This document shows, piece by piece, positions 55,801 to 64,000 of a stretch of 64,000 bases of DNA. Origin of the DNA: Limnoperna fortunei (lineage: Eukaryota > Mollusca > Bivalvia > Mytilida > Modiolidae); assembly GCA_944474755.1 (NCBI GenBank), contig OX104115.1:55184648-55248647 (forward strand), in the 5' to 3' direction. The notes beneath the pieces are model-generated. The model was not told the DNA's origin. It saw only the letters and a program-made list of their open reading frames with translations, and did no database searches. The translations under genes and the position numbers were made by a program. Numbering within the stretch: the stretch's first letter is position 1; each line of letters opens with the position of its first letter.

Positions 55801-58800
55801 TTTGTTGACGCTATAACTACATGAATACATGATAGTGAAATAGTGTAATCGTAAATTAATGAACCAAGTAAAACAAGGAATTGTGTGCACAAAATTACAA
55901 AAACCCATTAATAATGGACTATATTATCTGTGCTCGCATTTAGACAATGCCTACCCCATATTTGATAGCTATTTAATTTAAAGAGATGGTTCATCATAAA
56001 AAATTGAATAAATTCAATTCTGAATTGTTTAAGACACTTGACTTTTAACAGGCCACTTTAGGTTAGTTAACGCATCGCGGTGAACAAGAATGGGTAAAAT
56101 TAAAGCAATAACCGGGTTATAGAGTTGCTCCCGAAACCAAACCGGGTTAAACAATGTAAACACTGTTCCGCAGTATCGAACAATTGCGCGTCTAAATATA
56201 TACTTTTGTATGGAACGTTGTTGTTGACTTTACCCCCCAAAATATTACATAATATTTATAATTTATTTCTTAAATCGGCATTTATTAATATTTATAAAAA
56301 GAATAAAATTACATACTTTAAAATATGAATAATAATAATTAATAAATTATGCATTAATATTTATAATGAATCAGAACGACTTTTAAACAAGAATATGCTC
56401 AATATAAAAAATATTAATATTTAAATATACTTTGTAATTATTTTTTTTAAATAAATTTATAAATACATTTATGAATCCAAATACATATGGAATGTATTAC
56501 GAAATACCACTCTTAAAAATATTGGGTTGACATCTAAATAACCGAATTAGGGATAACAACGATTGCACTATACTACATATTAGCAGGATAATTGTGTCAC
56601 GAACAAACTCTGACGTAACCCTAGCGTTTAAAGTATTGACAGGAAAATACGTAAATTGAATAATAATAATTATTATTATAATATTAATAATAAGTAGCAT
56701 ATGTTGTCAACTGCATTTGTTATTGAGTATAATCTGTTCAAAAATATGAAATATTCCTAATTTTATTTTAACTATAAATCGTGACAATTTAATCGGTAAA
56801 AATAGAATGACGTCGTGGTACTATATGAAGTTTAACGGCGTAAGAATTTGTTTTGTGACGAACACAGGTTATATCGTATAAAATATGGGTTTCTCCATTT
56901 GAACTGGCCAATTAGGCTTCAGCTGACAAAGCAAATTATTTATTTTTAATGAACCAAACAAATAACTGTGATTATGCTCATATAATGGTTTATATCAGAA
57001 AAAGGAAAAGACTGATAAGATTATCTTTTCGTTAGGCCCCGTTCGTAATAAACATTTAAAAGTACATTGTTCGACATTCATGTCCTGAAAGAGGATGAAT
57101 AGGGGCCTTGGCTGCCGAGTGGTTAAGGTTGATCGTCTGCTATTTATCACATGGTCTCTCAACACTGAGATTGCGGGTTCGAGTCCATCTGCGGGCCCGG
57201 CGAGATAGACTTCAATCTTAATTGACAAGGATTGCAAGTTTTCCTATCCCAGGTCGGGGTTTTATCTAGGTACTCTGGCTTCTTCCACCAATAAAAACTG
57301 GACGTCATGATACAGCTGAAAAAATGCTGAAAGTGGCGTTAAACGCCATTTAAACAAAACAATCAAAAAGAAGATGAAATGATTTTTGAAAGATGTAAAT
57401 ATCATTACTCCTTTCAGTTGTAACTTTATTATGCACTATAGTTTACCAGCATTTCATATATATAAAGGTTTGTTCTTCGTTGGTTCCTTTACGGCAAAGT
57501 TGTGAATAAAATGTCACCAAAGATACTAAGATTAACAAAATTTACTACGCTAGACGCGCGTTTCGTTTAATCAGGACTCCTCAGTGGGACTCAAACTCAA
57601 ACAATATTAAAAATCCACATGATTAAGATGTTGTAGAGCTTATATCACCAAAATTCAAAAACGTTAAACTAAATCCGGCTAAGACAATCGACACCTTGCA
57701 TTGGCCTAAAATCCCTTAGAATTATAATAATTTAGCACCGAAGTGTGACTACTGGGCTGGTGATACCCTCGGGGACTAACAGTCCACCAATAGAGGCATC
57801 GACTCAGTGGTTGCAAATAAAATGTCATCAAAGATACTAAAGTTAACATAATTTAATATGACAGACGCGCGTTTCGACTAATCAAGTGGCGCTCGAACCC
57901 AAAATGATTAAGATGCTGTAGGGCTTTTGTCACCAAAATACAAAAACGTTATACCAAATCGGGCTAAGGCTATCTACACCTTGAAAATATAAAAACTTTA
58001 GAATTAGAATAATTTTAGAAGTTAAGGCAGTCCGGCAATTAAGACATTGACTATATAAGTGAAAGAATCTATGATATATACATGTCACCATCAAAGTTTA
58101 CATTAAAGCCACAATCCAGAAATAATTTTTGAAATTTTCGGCAGTAAGTTTGAAAAAAAAATAAAAAAAATATTGAACTAAAGAGTTTTCATTAAAAAAA
58201 AGCAGTTCTTAAACAATCTAAATAAAAACATACTTTATCGGCTTTTGTGAGAACTTAACTATAGATTTTTTAACCATTTTTATAAGAGCCATTACGCTTT
58301 TGTACGATTCTTGTTCTTTTGCGTATGAGTTTCGAAGTTAAAAAACGCTATAGTTGTGCTACATTAAGACTAATTACAACAAATAAAAAATATTGACTGT
58401 TAACATATATTTCAATTAGTATTTATAGATCAGTTCAAGTTAGAGCTGACTATTAGATATCGTAAAAGAAAACGCGAAAAACAGTTCGATGAATCCGAAA
58501 AACCCATTAAGCTGACAATATCAATCATACCTGAATGACAATTTTAGGTTTAACTTCCGTTTCTACGATTGCAGCTTCCGGTGTGTCACTTTTCCTTTTA
58601 ATTGGTGCATAGAAATAGTTTGATGCTTTAAGTTTTGTCTTCCAATGCCGGCGTTTCCGCACAACTAATTCACCATTGATAACCAAAGCCGAGATTCCGC
58701 TTTGTCGGTATTGCTCAAACAAAGACATTTGTCCAAAATCATCTTTGTCAAGTTGAACATCTCGAAGCAAAGTAGAAACATGCCGAAATAATATTTGTTT

Positions 58801-58992
58801 CGGTAACGAAACATTATTATTATTATTTATGAACCTGTCATTGCTTCTTGAAGAATTTAAATCCTTGAAATTATCTTGAAACTGTACACTCTTGTGTAAA
58901 AATATCAAGTTTAAAAATTCTGTTGATACTTGCACTGGGTTTCTTAAAACTGACATGCCTTCCTGCTGGTATATAGTTTGAATTCCTTGCAT
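37993..58992 (-). CDS. CNBD2: Gene A: CNBD2/CRIS-like cyclic-nucleotide-binding protein, 12 exons located
   Basis: The spliced exons give about 670 residues, close to vertebrate CNBD2 plus a longer N terminus. Residues 1-154 (exon 1) are unassigned. Residues 155-255 are the basic helical lead-in, about 256-390 a complete CNB domain and about 400-600 a second, degenerate CNB domain; a short tail follows. In the first domain the phosphate-binding cassette FGELALMHGSKRTATV keeps the Glu (325) and Arg (334) that hold the cyclic phosphate, so cAMP or cGMP binding is likely. The second domain has FGLEQVAFG and TSTILVSDG instead and probably does not bind. Mouse CNBD2 (CRIS) binds cAMP and is needed for normal sperm; a flagellar or germline role here is inference. 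Oddities are the 2-kb array grown from exon 4 and a one-nucleotide phase mismatch between exons 8 and 9, which shows that a small linker exon is missing from this model. Confidence 0.9.
38475..38645. mobile_element. Foldback element with a duplicated inner arm
   Basis: The outer arms AGCATTCACTATGCCAAAAT and complement are nearly perfect. The left arm carries a 37-bp tandem duplication (GGCCAGGGTTGAAGACATAG twice) that the right arm has only once. It lies between exons 12 and 11 of gene A. Confidence 0.85.
38762..38860 (-). CDS. CNBD2: Gene A exon 11 (possible cassette exon)
   Basis: 99 nt, 33 codons, phase 0 at both ends: STEEADQLITSAKKSGGESL, then KMCSFGRTISINF. Acceptor TTTTTATCCTAG and donor TTC|GTAAGG are good, and the frame is open only in the required phase. 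Being symmetric, it could be skipped without shifting the frame. I see no counterpart in the known family pattern, so this exon is less certain than its neighbours. Confidence 0.65.
39850..39912. repeat. TTTA microsatellite next to an exon
   Basis: About 15 TTTA units end 12 bases from the 5' splice site of gene A exon 10, on the intron side. Confidence 0.97.
39925..40068 (-). CDS. CNBD2: Gene A exon 10: core of the second CNB-like domain
   Basis: 144 nt, 48 codons, phase 0: GLEQVAFGMIGSTTSTILVS, then DGAECILINRKYF. It aligns with the CNB cassette region but lacks the Glu and Arg needed to hold a cyclic phosphate. Acceptor TGATTTTAG, donor ACG|GTGGGT. Confidence 0.92.
40069..41769. other. 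Gene A intron, no recognised element
   Basis: 1.7 kb of AT-rich intron. Nothing identifiable was seen apart from short inverted motifs (for example GGGAGACTATGTATACCGTCTCCC near 40,871, broken by mismatches). Confidence 0.5.
41770..41871 (-). CDS. CNBD2: Gene A exon 9
   Basis: 102 nt, 34 codons: RYSKVFGKLEKKENKVEGEK, then LFVQIQTLGPRDVF. The LFV-I-TL-VFGL pattern across exons 9 and 10 is typical of CNBD2 proteins. Acceptor CTTTTCCAG, donor TTT|GTAAGT. It starts in phase 0 whereas exon 8 ends one base into a codon, so an exon is missing in between. Confidence 0.88.
42755..42892 (+). mobile_element. SINE 3' fragment
   Basis: GATCCAGTCTTCCTATCGCA through AACACCATCCAAACAAA followed by an A run; the tRNA-like head is missing. 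Confidence 0.8.
43528..43672 (-). mobile_element. SINE 3' part, reverse orientation
   Basis: TGTTTGAATGTGGTTTAACG to AACTGGAAATCCTTGTCATT. It is the left member of an inverted pair with the next fragment. Confidence 0.8.
43673..43760 (+). mobile_element. SINE 3' fragment, forward
   Basis: GGATACTCTGGCTTCCTCCC to CTCAAAACAAACC. With the preceding reverse copy it forms a head-to-head SINE pair. Confidence 0.7.
44005..44400. repeat. Copy of the 16,860-type dispersed repeat
   Basis: It begins with CAAACTGCTTACTGCGTATGG and shares TTAAAACATGGCAGTTTTTTC and the TAGACAGGTTATCGTGGAT block with the copies at about 16,860 and 34,960. Confidence 0.7.
45111..45278 (-). CDS. CNBD2: Gene A exon 8: Ser/Thr-rich linker
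   Basis: 168 nt, phase 1 at both ends. It begins LPPLISPRNTSSSNTSLSLQ, has a Lys/Arg cluster (TKKKRRRC) and ends LINILKNTADS. It is a disordered insert inside the second CNB-like domain, and only this frame is open. Acceptor TTTTTACAG, donor GTC|GTAAGT. Confidence 0.85.
45310..45575 (-). mobile_element. SINE copy, reverse orientation
   Basis: A TTTG tail run, then GGGTTTCACGCCGTTT, GGCAGGAAAGACAACCCG, GTCGAGCACACTCTGCCTGC and GTGATCACCAGTTGATACTA: nearly full length and diverged. Confidence 0.8.
46034..46185 (-). CDS. CNBD2: Gene A exon 7
   Basis: 152 nt. After one base completing Arg it reads RGLLLCKDSNSTEWVYIIKT, then GTCRVLKSLQ. It opens the second CNB-like domain, and the aligned exon pair in gene B (12 and 13) confirms the frame. 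Acceptor TTCTTTCAG, donor ATAA|GTAAGT. Confidence 0.93.
46275..46440 (-). mobile_element. Retroposon 3' end, reverse copy
   Basis: It is the reverse complement of the 10,310-10,470 element, starting with the AACAGAACAGAATTTTTAT tail. Confidence 0.65.
46745..46880 (+). repeat. Fragment of a mussel-type dispersed repeat
   Basis: It contains ACTGAGATGAGTCTTGATAA and ACGAAACGCACGTCTGGTGT, landmarks of the repeat found more completely on the other strand at 57,520-57,990. Confidence 0.65.
47104..47333 (-). CDS. CNBD2: Gene A exon 6: cAMP-binding cassette and following helix
   Basis: 230 nt, starting in phase 0 with ELALMHGSKRTATVTCKNSV and continuing VELLAVGRDDFIEIF, EPEHIRFLRSINILNGWPIE and DPKICCFTFFR. 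It holds Glu 325 and Arg 334 of the phosphate-binding cassette. Gene B divides the same sequence among three exons (84+65+78 nt). Acceptor TTTTCAG, donor TTTAG|GTAAGC. Confidence 0.95.
48078..48151 (-). CDS. CNBD2: Gene A exon 5
   Basis: 74 nt: two bases, then IVTVMDREQNVRTAAVLTKG and NSFG. It joins exon 4 through the split Ala codon (G|CA). Acceptor TAACTTGCAG, donor GGG|GTAAGG. Confidence 0.93.
48715..48869 (+). other. Exon-like open fragment on the plus strand, unassigned
   Basis: A good acceptor (TGTTTTCATACAG) precedes an open stretch that includes STLWTGTSIYVPDYGLEHAI and TDVRPIHPHSDQAFAYFCP before a stop. Its composition looks protein-like, but I do not recognise it and no partner exon was found. 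It may be a decayed retrocopy or a terminal exon of an unseen gene. Confidence 0.25.
49743..49852. repeat. TTTA microsatellite, about 27 units
   Basis: A pure TTTA array. It produces spurious (LFIY)n open frames in two reading frames. Confidence 0.97.
50271..52237 (-). repeat. 50-bp minisatellite grown from the end of gene A exon 4 and its splice donor
   Basis: About 39 tandem units, mostly 50 bp (range about 30-61). Read in the direction of the gene, a unit is the last 37 coding bases of exon 4 (ATGGCCGACAACTTCTACTT and the rest up to CAG) followed by the first 13 intron bases (GTATAGTAGACAT). The unit at the high-coordinate end is the functional exon end itself. By eye only the copy near 50,690 has lost the donor GT. 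Variants recur in blocks: 100-bp dimers at 51,830-52,130, and a segment of about 645 bp duplicated (50,405-50,565 against 51,050-51,210). Since 50 is not a multiple of 3, use of any distal copy as donor brings a stop codon in the second unit. Confidence 0.95.
52196..52269 (-). CDS. CNBD2: Gene A exon 4: barrel strands of the first CNB domain
   Basis: 74 nt: one base, then FEDKRVIIRQGHMADNFYFI and ISGT, then one base. RQG and FYFIISG are the classic strand 2-3 turn of CNB domains. Acceptor TACGCTTTCAG, donor ACAG|GTATAG. The last 37 coding bases are the first unit of the minisatellite. Length and phases equal those of gene B exon 7. Confidence 0.95.
52639..52805 (-). CDS. CNBD2: Gene A exon 3
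   Basis: 167 nt, phase 0 start: TCLSNEAKSVLSMDPDDRTD, ALNQAVDAFSEFPITMQRSL, VRVGWYE. The FSEFP-MQ-L-VGWYE pattern is typical of CNBD2 proteins. Acceptor TATACTGCAG, donor GAGCA|GTAAGT. Confidence 0.95.
52806..54323. other. Gene A intron 2
   Basis: It contains C and G runs (about 53,197 and 53,291), a SINE (53,532-53,766) and a short TG run near 54,170. No other coding sequence was seen. Confidence 0.6.
53532..53766 (+). mobile_element. SINE lacking the A box, with 12-bp target duplication
   Basis: The sequence starts inside the tRNA-like head (TAGTTAGTCTACTATTGATC), keeps the B box (GCGGGTTCGAG) and runs to CAAACAAACAATC. ACACCACATTGA flanks it on both sides (53,520-53,531 and 53,767-53,778), so it inserted in this 5'-truncated form. 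Confidence 0.9.
54324..54518 (-). CDS. CNBD2: Gene A exon 2
   Basis: 195 nt, 65 codons, phase 0: PLVRFKRAVKNVQTLLKATV, LLSWAQADFMPTRREFEMHG, LSFDPGDYKAKRE. It is the basic helical segment before the first CNB domain. Acceptor GTAATTTCAG, donor GAG|GTAAAA. Gene B has an extra intron here (71+187 nt). Confidence 0.93.
55225..55960. repeat. Inverted, shortened copy of the 16,740-19,680 repeat
   Basis: Collinear reverse-complement blocks of the larger repeat, including AGCGAGCACAGCTCGCGAAG at one end and TGTGCTCGCATTTAGACAAT at the other. The AT palindromic tract at 55,338-55,490 lies inside. Confidence 0.65.
55338..55490. repeat. AT-only palindromic tract
   Basis: ATA/TAT/ATT triplet runs form two near-identical self-complementary blocks. 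Such tracts can extrude as cruciforms and are often misassembled. Confidence 0.9.
57101..57362 (+). mobile_element. SINE copy, full length
   Basis: A box TGGCTGCCGAGTGGTTAAGG and B box GCGGGTTCGAGTCC are both intact. The body ends GGCGTTAAACGCCATTTAAA. Flanks AGAGGATGAAT and AGAAGATGAAAT suggest an imperfect target duplication. Confidence 0.92.
57520..57990 (-). repeat. Mussel-type dispersed repeat, two adjacent copies
   Basis: The landmarks GACGCGCGTTTCG and TACTGGGCTGGTGATACCCT, then GGCATCGACTCAGTGG, identify a repeat I know as abundant in Mytilus DNA. The GACGCGCGTTTCG block occurs twice, near 57,553 and 57,862. The element type is not known to me. Confidence 0.7.
58531..58992 (-). CDS. 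CNBD2: Gene A exon 1 (start codon exon)
   Basis: 462 nt, 154 codons from the ATG at 58,992; an in-frame TAA lies 18 nt upstream with no AG in between, so this ATG is the natural start if the exon is used whole. It begins MQGIQTIYQQEGMSVLRNPV, has an Asn run (NNNNN) and a basic patch (VVRKRRHWKTK) and ends KPKIVIQ before CAG|GTATGA. There is no recognisable domain. An alternative is that transcription starts at 63.8 kb and splices into this exon at 58,942. Confidence 0.85.
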
Positions 58993-60714
58993 TGTCAATA
59001 TATGTGATTACAAGTCGACTACACCTCGACCTTGTAAAAAAAATTCTACCCGTAAAAGATACATCAGTTTTTAACTGAATACATTTCATACACTTTACTA
59101 TGAAGAGATTGACATCAATTGACGGAAATTGATTAATATCAGAAAGTTTGAATTAAACACATCTTTATACTAACTCCATGTAAAGAAATACACAAACAAC
59201 CTTCAAAAAGGCTATAGCAAAAGTTCAAAGTCTATGTTGAAAAACTCCCAACAAATCTTTTCAATATATTGTCATAATTTGAATTTATACATATATACAT
59301 AACGCGAAATACACAAAATTCAATAGAATTTAAATGTAAAGAAAGGAATTAATTAAATTCCTATTGTTAGCATTTTTCTGTTATATCTTGCTTTTCTTGT
59401 AAAAGTATTGTGTACTACTGATAACATTTCAACAAAATTTCAGCTTATTTATTATTAATTTTTAAAATGAATTTTTAATATATAATTACGCGTCGTAATT
59501 TTATTTACAGAAACGCAAACATCTTTCCTAAGTGATTAAACACTAAAGATTAAAAACATATAGAAATTGTATTGACTCCTGACATCTAAAGGTGATAATT
59601 GGCCATATATATAAGTGAGTTTTTTGTTCACACTAAAATGTCAACTCAAGACATTAAAATTCAATTAATTGATCAAGGTGCTATTAGGGAGGTGTCGTTA
59701 TTCAATGGTCTATTTGATAACATGCTTAACGAACAAAACCGTATTCTATACTTATAAAGGACCAAAGTTAAAGTGACCTTTTATAATTTTAAGGACAGAA
59801 ATAGCTTCTTTCAAACACCCAATATTGTGTACATTAATCAAAGATCAAAAACGAAAATTAGATTAGACAACACCTAATGTCAACAAGTTCATCAAACTTT
59901 CATCCTGTATTCGGTACTGTCCCTTTGGATGTAGATCTGGGTAGAGGGAATCGCCGTGGACTCTACCCACAGAGTTTCTTAGCGCGTCCCCGGGTGTCGG
60001 GTAAGAGAAACTGTGTCATAGTTGAGTTTTTGGGCTATTATAAGAAAAGTAGACCATAGTTTGTAATGAGTTTGGAGAGTGCCGTACTCCTTGCTCGACA
60101 GAAACCCCTTTTTATATTTTTTGAAACAGAGTTGGTGCAATAATACATCGCAATTAGTCCCTTACAACACTTCATTCTTTCCTAGCTGCAGTCGAATTTT
60201 TCTTTATATTAGTCTAAGCTATTTCGCGAATTAATGCGTAATATAGCTAAAATACTGCCTACTGGACGTTAAACAACCAATCTTGCTATCAATCAAAGTT
60301 AGGAACGATAAGGGAAAGTGTGCAATTAGTGCAGTATTCAGTTATTAACTTTGTCATCAGGCAACAGCTGATCTATTGGACCTGAGATCTGAACTATTGC
60401 CTGAAGCCGACAAATGAAGGCAACAGTTCAAATAGATACTGCCAACATATTAGCTGTTGGCTATTGACCCAGTCTATAACTGTTTTGTTATACGTTGTAT
60501 CATTTTGTGTTCAGCTGAAAGGACTAAATGTAAGTTTCTAAATAATAAATACTTTCTTTATATTCTCAAAACAATGACAAAGATTTCCACGTTTTCGTCT
60601 GTCTATTATATTTATCGACCTGTGGCAGGCTACAAGATTTCCTCTTTTTAAGTTGTTTACTTCTTTCTTTAATCATTGCCGGTCTCTAGCGAATGAAAAT
60701 CGCCCTAGCCGGTA

Positions 60715-61215
60715 AACAGTTAACAACACCCGGTTCATTGGATATTACGAATTTAAAAAATCCGGGTTCTTAAGTGTTAACAACTATTAGATACTTGCAT
60801 ACTTTGCTATTTACAATCCTCAAAAATCTGCTTTATTAGAAGTGCAAGCGTTAGATACCCGGTTTCTTGAATATTTGCAATTCTCGAAAATCCGGGTTAA
60901 TAGGTGTTTACAACCAATAGAAACCCGTTCTTGGATATTTACAATTCTCAGAAATCAGGGTCATTATAGGTGTTTACAATTACTAGAAACCCTGGTTCTT
61001 GGATATTTACAATCCTCGAAAATCTGGGCTCTTAGGCTTTTAAAACCATTAGATACCCAGGTACTTAGATATTTACAATCCTCGAAAATCCGGGTCTTCA
61101 GTAGTTTACAACTACTAGATTCCCGGGTTTAGGGTATTTACAATCCTCGAAAATCCGGGTCCTTAGTTTGTTACCTGGGTTCTTGGATATGTAGAATCCT
61201 CTATCATCCGATTAT
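60715..61215. repeat. Tandem repeat, about 61-bp unit, seven to eight diverged copies
   Basis: Each unit has GGATATTTACAATCCTCGAA followed by AATCCGGGT and TTTACAACTACTAGA with changes. A 96-codon open frame through it is accidental. Confidence 0.88.
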
Positions 61216-62359
61216 ACAAAATAACAAGTATTGCATGCTGAAGAATATTAAATCGCAGACTATATTCGTTCCGAATGTTTATCTCATTAATGCCATTAAA
61301 CATTTTTTTCCTAACATGATAATCAGTTTAATACGAAAAAGAAATAACCAATCGATTTTCCGAATGCAATGGTTTATCTGATCCTGCCGATTTCATTTCC
61401 GGTTTTGCGTTGTACTTTTATCACTAATAAGAACAAAACGACTTGTTAGACGTTTTCAGTCATAGATTAATGGACATTAACACCTAAATTGGTTTTTAAT
61501 AGAAAGTTTTCATCCTTATCAAATTTACCGATTTCCATTAAATCTAAGCCATAACTAAAAATTAACTGAATGGTAATCAATTTAAACATATTAATTAAAT
61601 CGAAGTCAACTTGTCAATATGCATTTATTATAGGTAGCGTGGGACGGAGATTATAACTTGTTTATCTGAGTACAGAGCAATTCAAATACACATCGAATTT
61701 AAGGCAAATAACAAAATGACTGTTTAATTGAATGGCTGCGTATTGTCCATTAAGCATGTTTCGTAATCTACAAGAGGGGTCTTTCTTCGTGCAGGAAAAG
61801 TGGCACTATCGAAACACGTTACCAACGATTGTCCGCATTCGGGCTTTATGTGATATAATCCGCTAATTCTATTAACGAAAAGGCGTCTCTATACGTCACA
61901 TGGGGCACGCTCAGTAGCTCTTTGGGTCAAGCCATTACATCCTTCTTAGAACGAAGAATACCAAAAGTATAATGATAAAATCTAAGAATATATTCTGCAA
62001 AGAGTTATACTAATACAAGTTTATGTGGTCTGGTTGTTCAAAACAAACAAACAAACAAACAAAGAAAAGAAGAAATAAATGACATTTTATATCGCAACAA
62101 TAAACTCCAAACTGTAACCTATTTAAATGCATGAAGTTTGTTTGACACTGGGGCGAATATATACTAGTACTTAATAACTTTAAAGAAATTACATTTTAAT
62201 TATATACTGGTAACTATCACAGAGAAAACTGTGTTTAACTTATTTATAAACTCGAATATTTATTGCAATATAAATCATTTGACTTGTGACACGTGCAAAC
62301 AATTAACTACATAACTATATATTGAACTAACATAAATCAAATTTTAATAAATTATTTGT

Positions 62360-62560
62360 GTTGTTTGTTTGAGATTGGATTAATCTTTAATTAATTTTTG
62401 CGCTATATAAATGGCGTCCTTTTTTTATTTAAAAAGGGGGGGCAGCAAACATTATGCACATTGAATTCCTACGATCTATGACAGGAAAAGAAGAAGTGTT
62501 AATCATTTTCAATTAAGACTGGACTAGAGCACACTCTGCCGGACGTCAAACTCACCGACC
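62360..62560 (-). mobile_element. Degenerate SINE, reverse orientation
   Basis: TTTGTTTGAGATTGG, AAATGGCGTCCTTTTTTTAT and AATCATTTTCAATTAAGACT with AGAGCACACTCTGCCGG match the reverse SINE body; the head is missing. Confidence 0.65.
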
Positions 62561-62839
62561 AGATTTTGACACGTTGGTGTTCTAAGTAGATGAAAACTGC
62601 CGAAACCATGCACCCGTACATCAAGTACCCAGCACAATTTGTAAGCTCCATGTCCTTACTACTTAAATGATTGTCTATTGTTGAGAACAGGTTATAGAAG
62701 AAACGTGACATAAACTAAATGGCATCATGAAAACTATCTATGTTGGCAATAATTCAGTACAACAGTTGGGTTCATTTGAGCAATAAAAGTCAACTCCCAA
62801 ACGGAAGTCCAGGAGACATTAAATATGAAAGCTACGTAC

Positions 62840-62855
62840 CTTTTGGAAATGTGAA
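62840..62855 (-). other. Candidate 16-nt microexon (5' end of gene A or another gene)
   Basis: TTCACATTTCCAAAAG follows a strong polypyrimidine tract and AG, and precedes GTACGTAG. Its phase fits both the candidate first exon at 63,813-63,837 and an inner acceptor at 58,942 in exon 1 of gene A. It is only a possibility. Confidence 0.25.
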
Positions 62856-63812
62856 CTTGAAAATAATGGTGGAAGAGAGTAACCGCCATTAAATAGGGAT
62901 GATACAACAAAAGAACAATATAGTTTGTTACGCTTACACTTTTTCTCGAATTAAAGCATATATTAAAAATATTTATAATAGAACTGAAAGTATAATATGC
63001 TTATATGATGAAAGCCTCATTCTGGAACTCTCCAGCATTTGATACGCAGAATTTGCTAACGTGCGATTTCTAGAGTTTAACGCTGCTCATTTCTCCTACT
63101 TGTGGATATCGAAAATGACAAGGCACATTATGGCAGTCGGATCGGTGTGGGATTGCGGTGGGTGCATTGTTATATTACAGAGAATCGAAATATTTTTCAG
63201 CAAATGTGTTGTTTCATATTCAGTTGTAGAATATGCAGACATTAAATTTATCGAAACTAGTTCAAAAAGCATCAGATTGGGAGTGCTCAAACTGTTCAAC
63301 ACATGTATTTGCAAAAGTTTCTACCGTTTTGGAGGAGGGTCATCCCCCCCCCCCGCCCGCCACGAAAACAGCAATGCCGCTACAAAAAAATTAAAAATTT
63401 GTGTTTATCTCAGCATTCTAATCCTCATTTCCTAGATGGGCGATAGATTGCTTTTTCTGTGACATTTTCGTAATTTGTTCGTTTTAAGTAGCGTAGAAAA
63501 TATTTATCCGCGAAAGTTAAAAAACAATTAATGTATTAGCCTAAATGTCGTATTTTCAGATTTACTCCTAATTGTATATAATTCCGTTAGATACACAATA
63601 TTATTTAAAAAACATAGATTGTGGTTGAGTTAGGAAAATATACGCCAGTTGTTAATTTGTAAGAATTCAAAATTGTCCCATCTGTACACCAATAAAGAGC
63701 GTTTCTGTATGCATATCATTGCAAACAAAGGAGCGAAAACTTATACCGCACACCATACATTTTTAAAGGACTACATGCACTAACTAAAAAAACTTACGAA
63801 ACCATACCTTAC

Positions 63813-63837
63813 TTAACGTCTCGACCGCAGCATCCAT
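63813..63837 (-). other. Candidate first coding exon
   Basis: ATG in a good context (ACAATGG) codes MDAAVETL before TTAA|GTAAGG; a second possible donor (TTTC|GTAAGT) lies 19 nt further on. It could be an alternative start of gene A, giving the N terminus MDAAVETLIHISKRNPVQVS through the microexon, or the start of another gene. Confidence 0.3.
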
Positions 63838-64000
63838 TGTGAATTTTCAACAATATGATTAAAGATATCATTTTGGGGCAAAACATTGATTTTTATAAAT
63901 ACATTATCCAAGTCAGAAAAGTTTAAATATATCAATTTGTCATTTAATATTTCCATTTGAATTGATGAGTAAGGCGAGACCTGTAATCTCTTCGTATATC
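63838..64000. other. Right edge, nothing recognised
   Basis: AT-rich sequence; it may include a promoter for the candidate first exon. Confidence 0.4.

Larger units (their letters stand above)
54519..58530. other. Gene A intron 1, repeat-rich
   Basis: A 4-kb intron with the inverted dispersed repeat (55,225-55,960), an ATAATA palindromic microsatellite (55,338-55,490), a SINE (57,101-57,362) and a mussel-type repeat (57,520-57,990). Confidence 0.6.
58993..62839. other. Upstream of gene A; no firm gene
   Basis: AT-rich sequence with a small plus-strand open frame at 59,877-60,059 (60 codons, unrecognised), a 61-bp tandem array (60,715-61,215), a CAAA run near 62,041 and a SINE fragment. No gene is supported. 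Confidence 0.5.

Noticed and set aside
57101..57200. tRNA-Leu/Ser gene
   Set aside because: The sequence is the promoter head of a repeated SINE with a non-tRNA body and multiple copies.
60842..61132. 96-codon plus-strand repeat protein
   Set aside because: It is generated by the 61-bp tandem array; units are diverged and frameshifted.
63061..63435. 124-codon plus-strand frame near the right edge
   Set aside because: It contains low-complexity Pro/Gly parts from a C run, has no recognised domain, and has a competing frame on the other strand.

Overview
This is an AT-rich, intron-rich animal nuclear window with no bacterial-type gene layout. The best clue to the organism is a dispersed repeat at about 57.5-58.0 kb, and a piece at about 46.8 kb, that I recognise as typical of marine mussels (Mytilus). 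tRNA-derived SINEs, foldback elements and TTTA microsatellites fit a bivalve too. The assignment rests on recall of repeat types, not on a search.

Two genes dominate, both on the minus strand and head to tail. Gene A (start codon at 58,992, stop at 37,993) has 12 located exons. It encodes a cyclic-nucleotide-binding protein of about 670 residues of the CNBD2 (CRIS) family, known in mouse as a cAMP-binding protein needed for sperm function. Gene B (start codon at 26,291) is a diverged paralogue. Thirteen exons were found and the 3' end runs off the left edge below position 849. I rebuilt the exons by hand from splice sites, phase continuity and the similarity of the two copies. In the homologous stretch the cumulative coding lengths agree to the nucleotide (657, 824 and 898 nt), although gene B has more introns.

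The main discovery is at 50,271-52,237. Exon 4 of gene A encodes strands of the cAMP-binding beta barrel. The end of this exon, its 5' splice site and the first 13 intron bases have been amplified into an array of about 39 copies of a 50-bp unit. Nearly every copy keeps the GT donor. The paralogous exon in gene B has the same 74-nt length and no array.

The 26.3-38.0 kb interval between the genes is full of mobile DNA. It holds a miniature LTR element whose LTRs carry a tRNA-like sequence with pol III box motifs (27,166-27,624). It also holds an apparently intact hAT transposon with an 822-residue transposase (30,994-34,527) and a 1.1-kb inverted-repeat element built from 21-bp and about 57-bp tandem units (35,011-36,094). 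SINE copies, foldback palindromes and a repeat family with copies near 17, 35, 44 and 55 kb occupy the introns. Upstream of gene A (59-64 kb) I see no firm gene, only two tiny candidate 5' exons and a 61-bp tandem array.

Limits: splice sites were called by eye, one small linker exon of gene A was not found (its phase shows it must exist), and no homology search or expression data were available.
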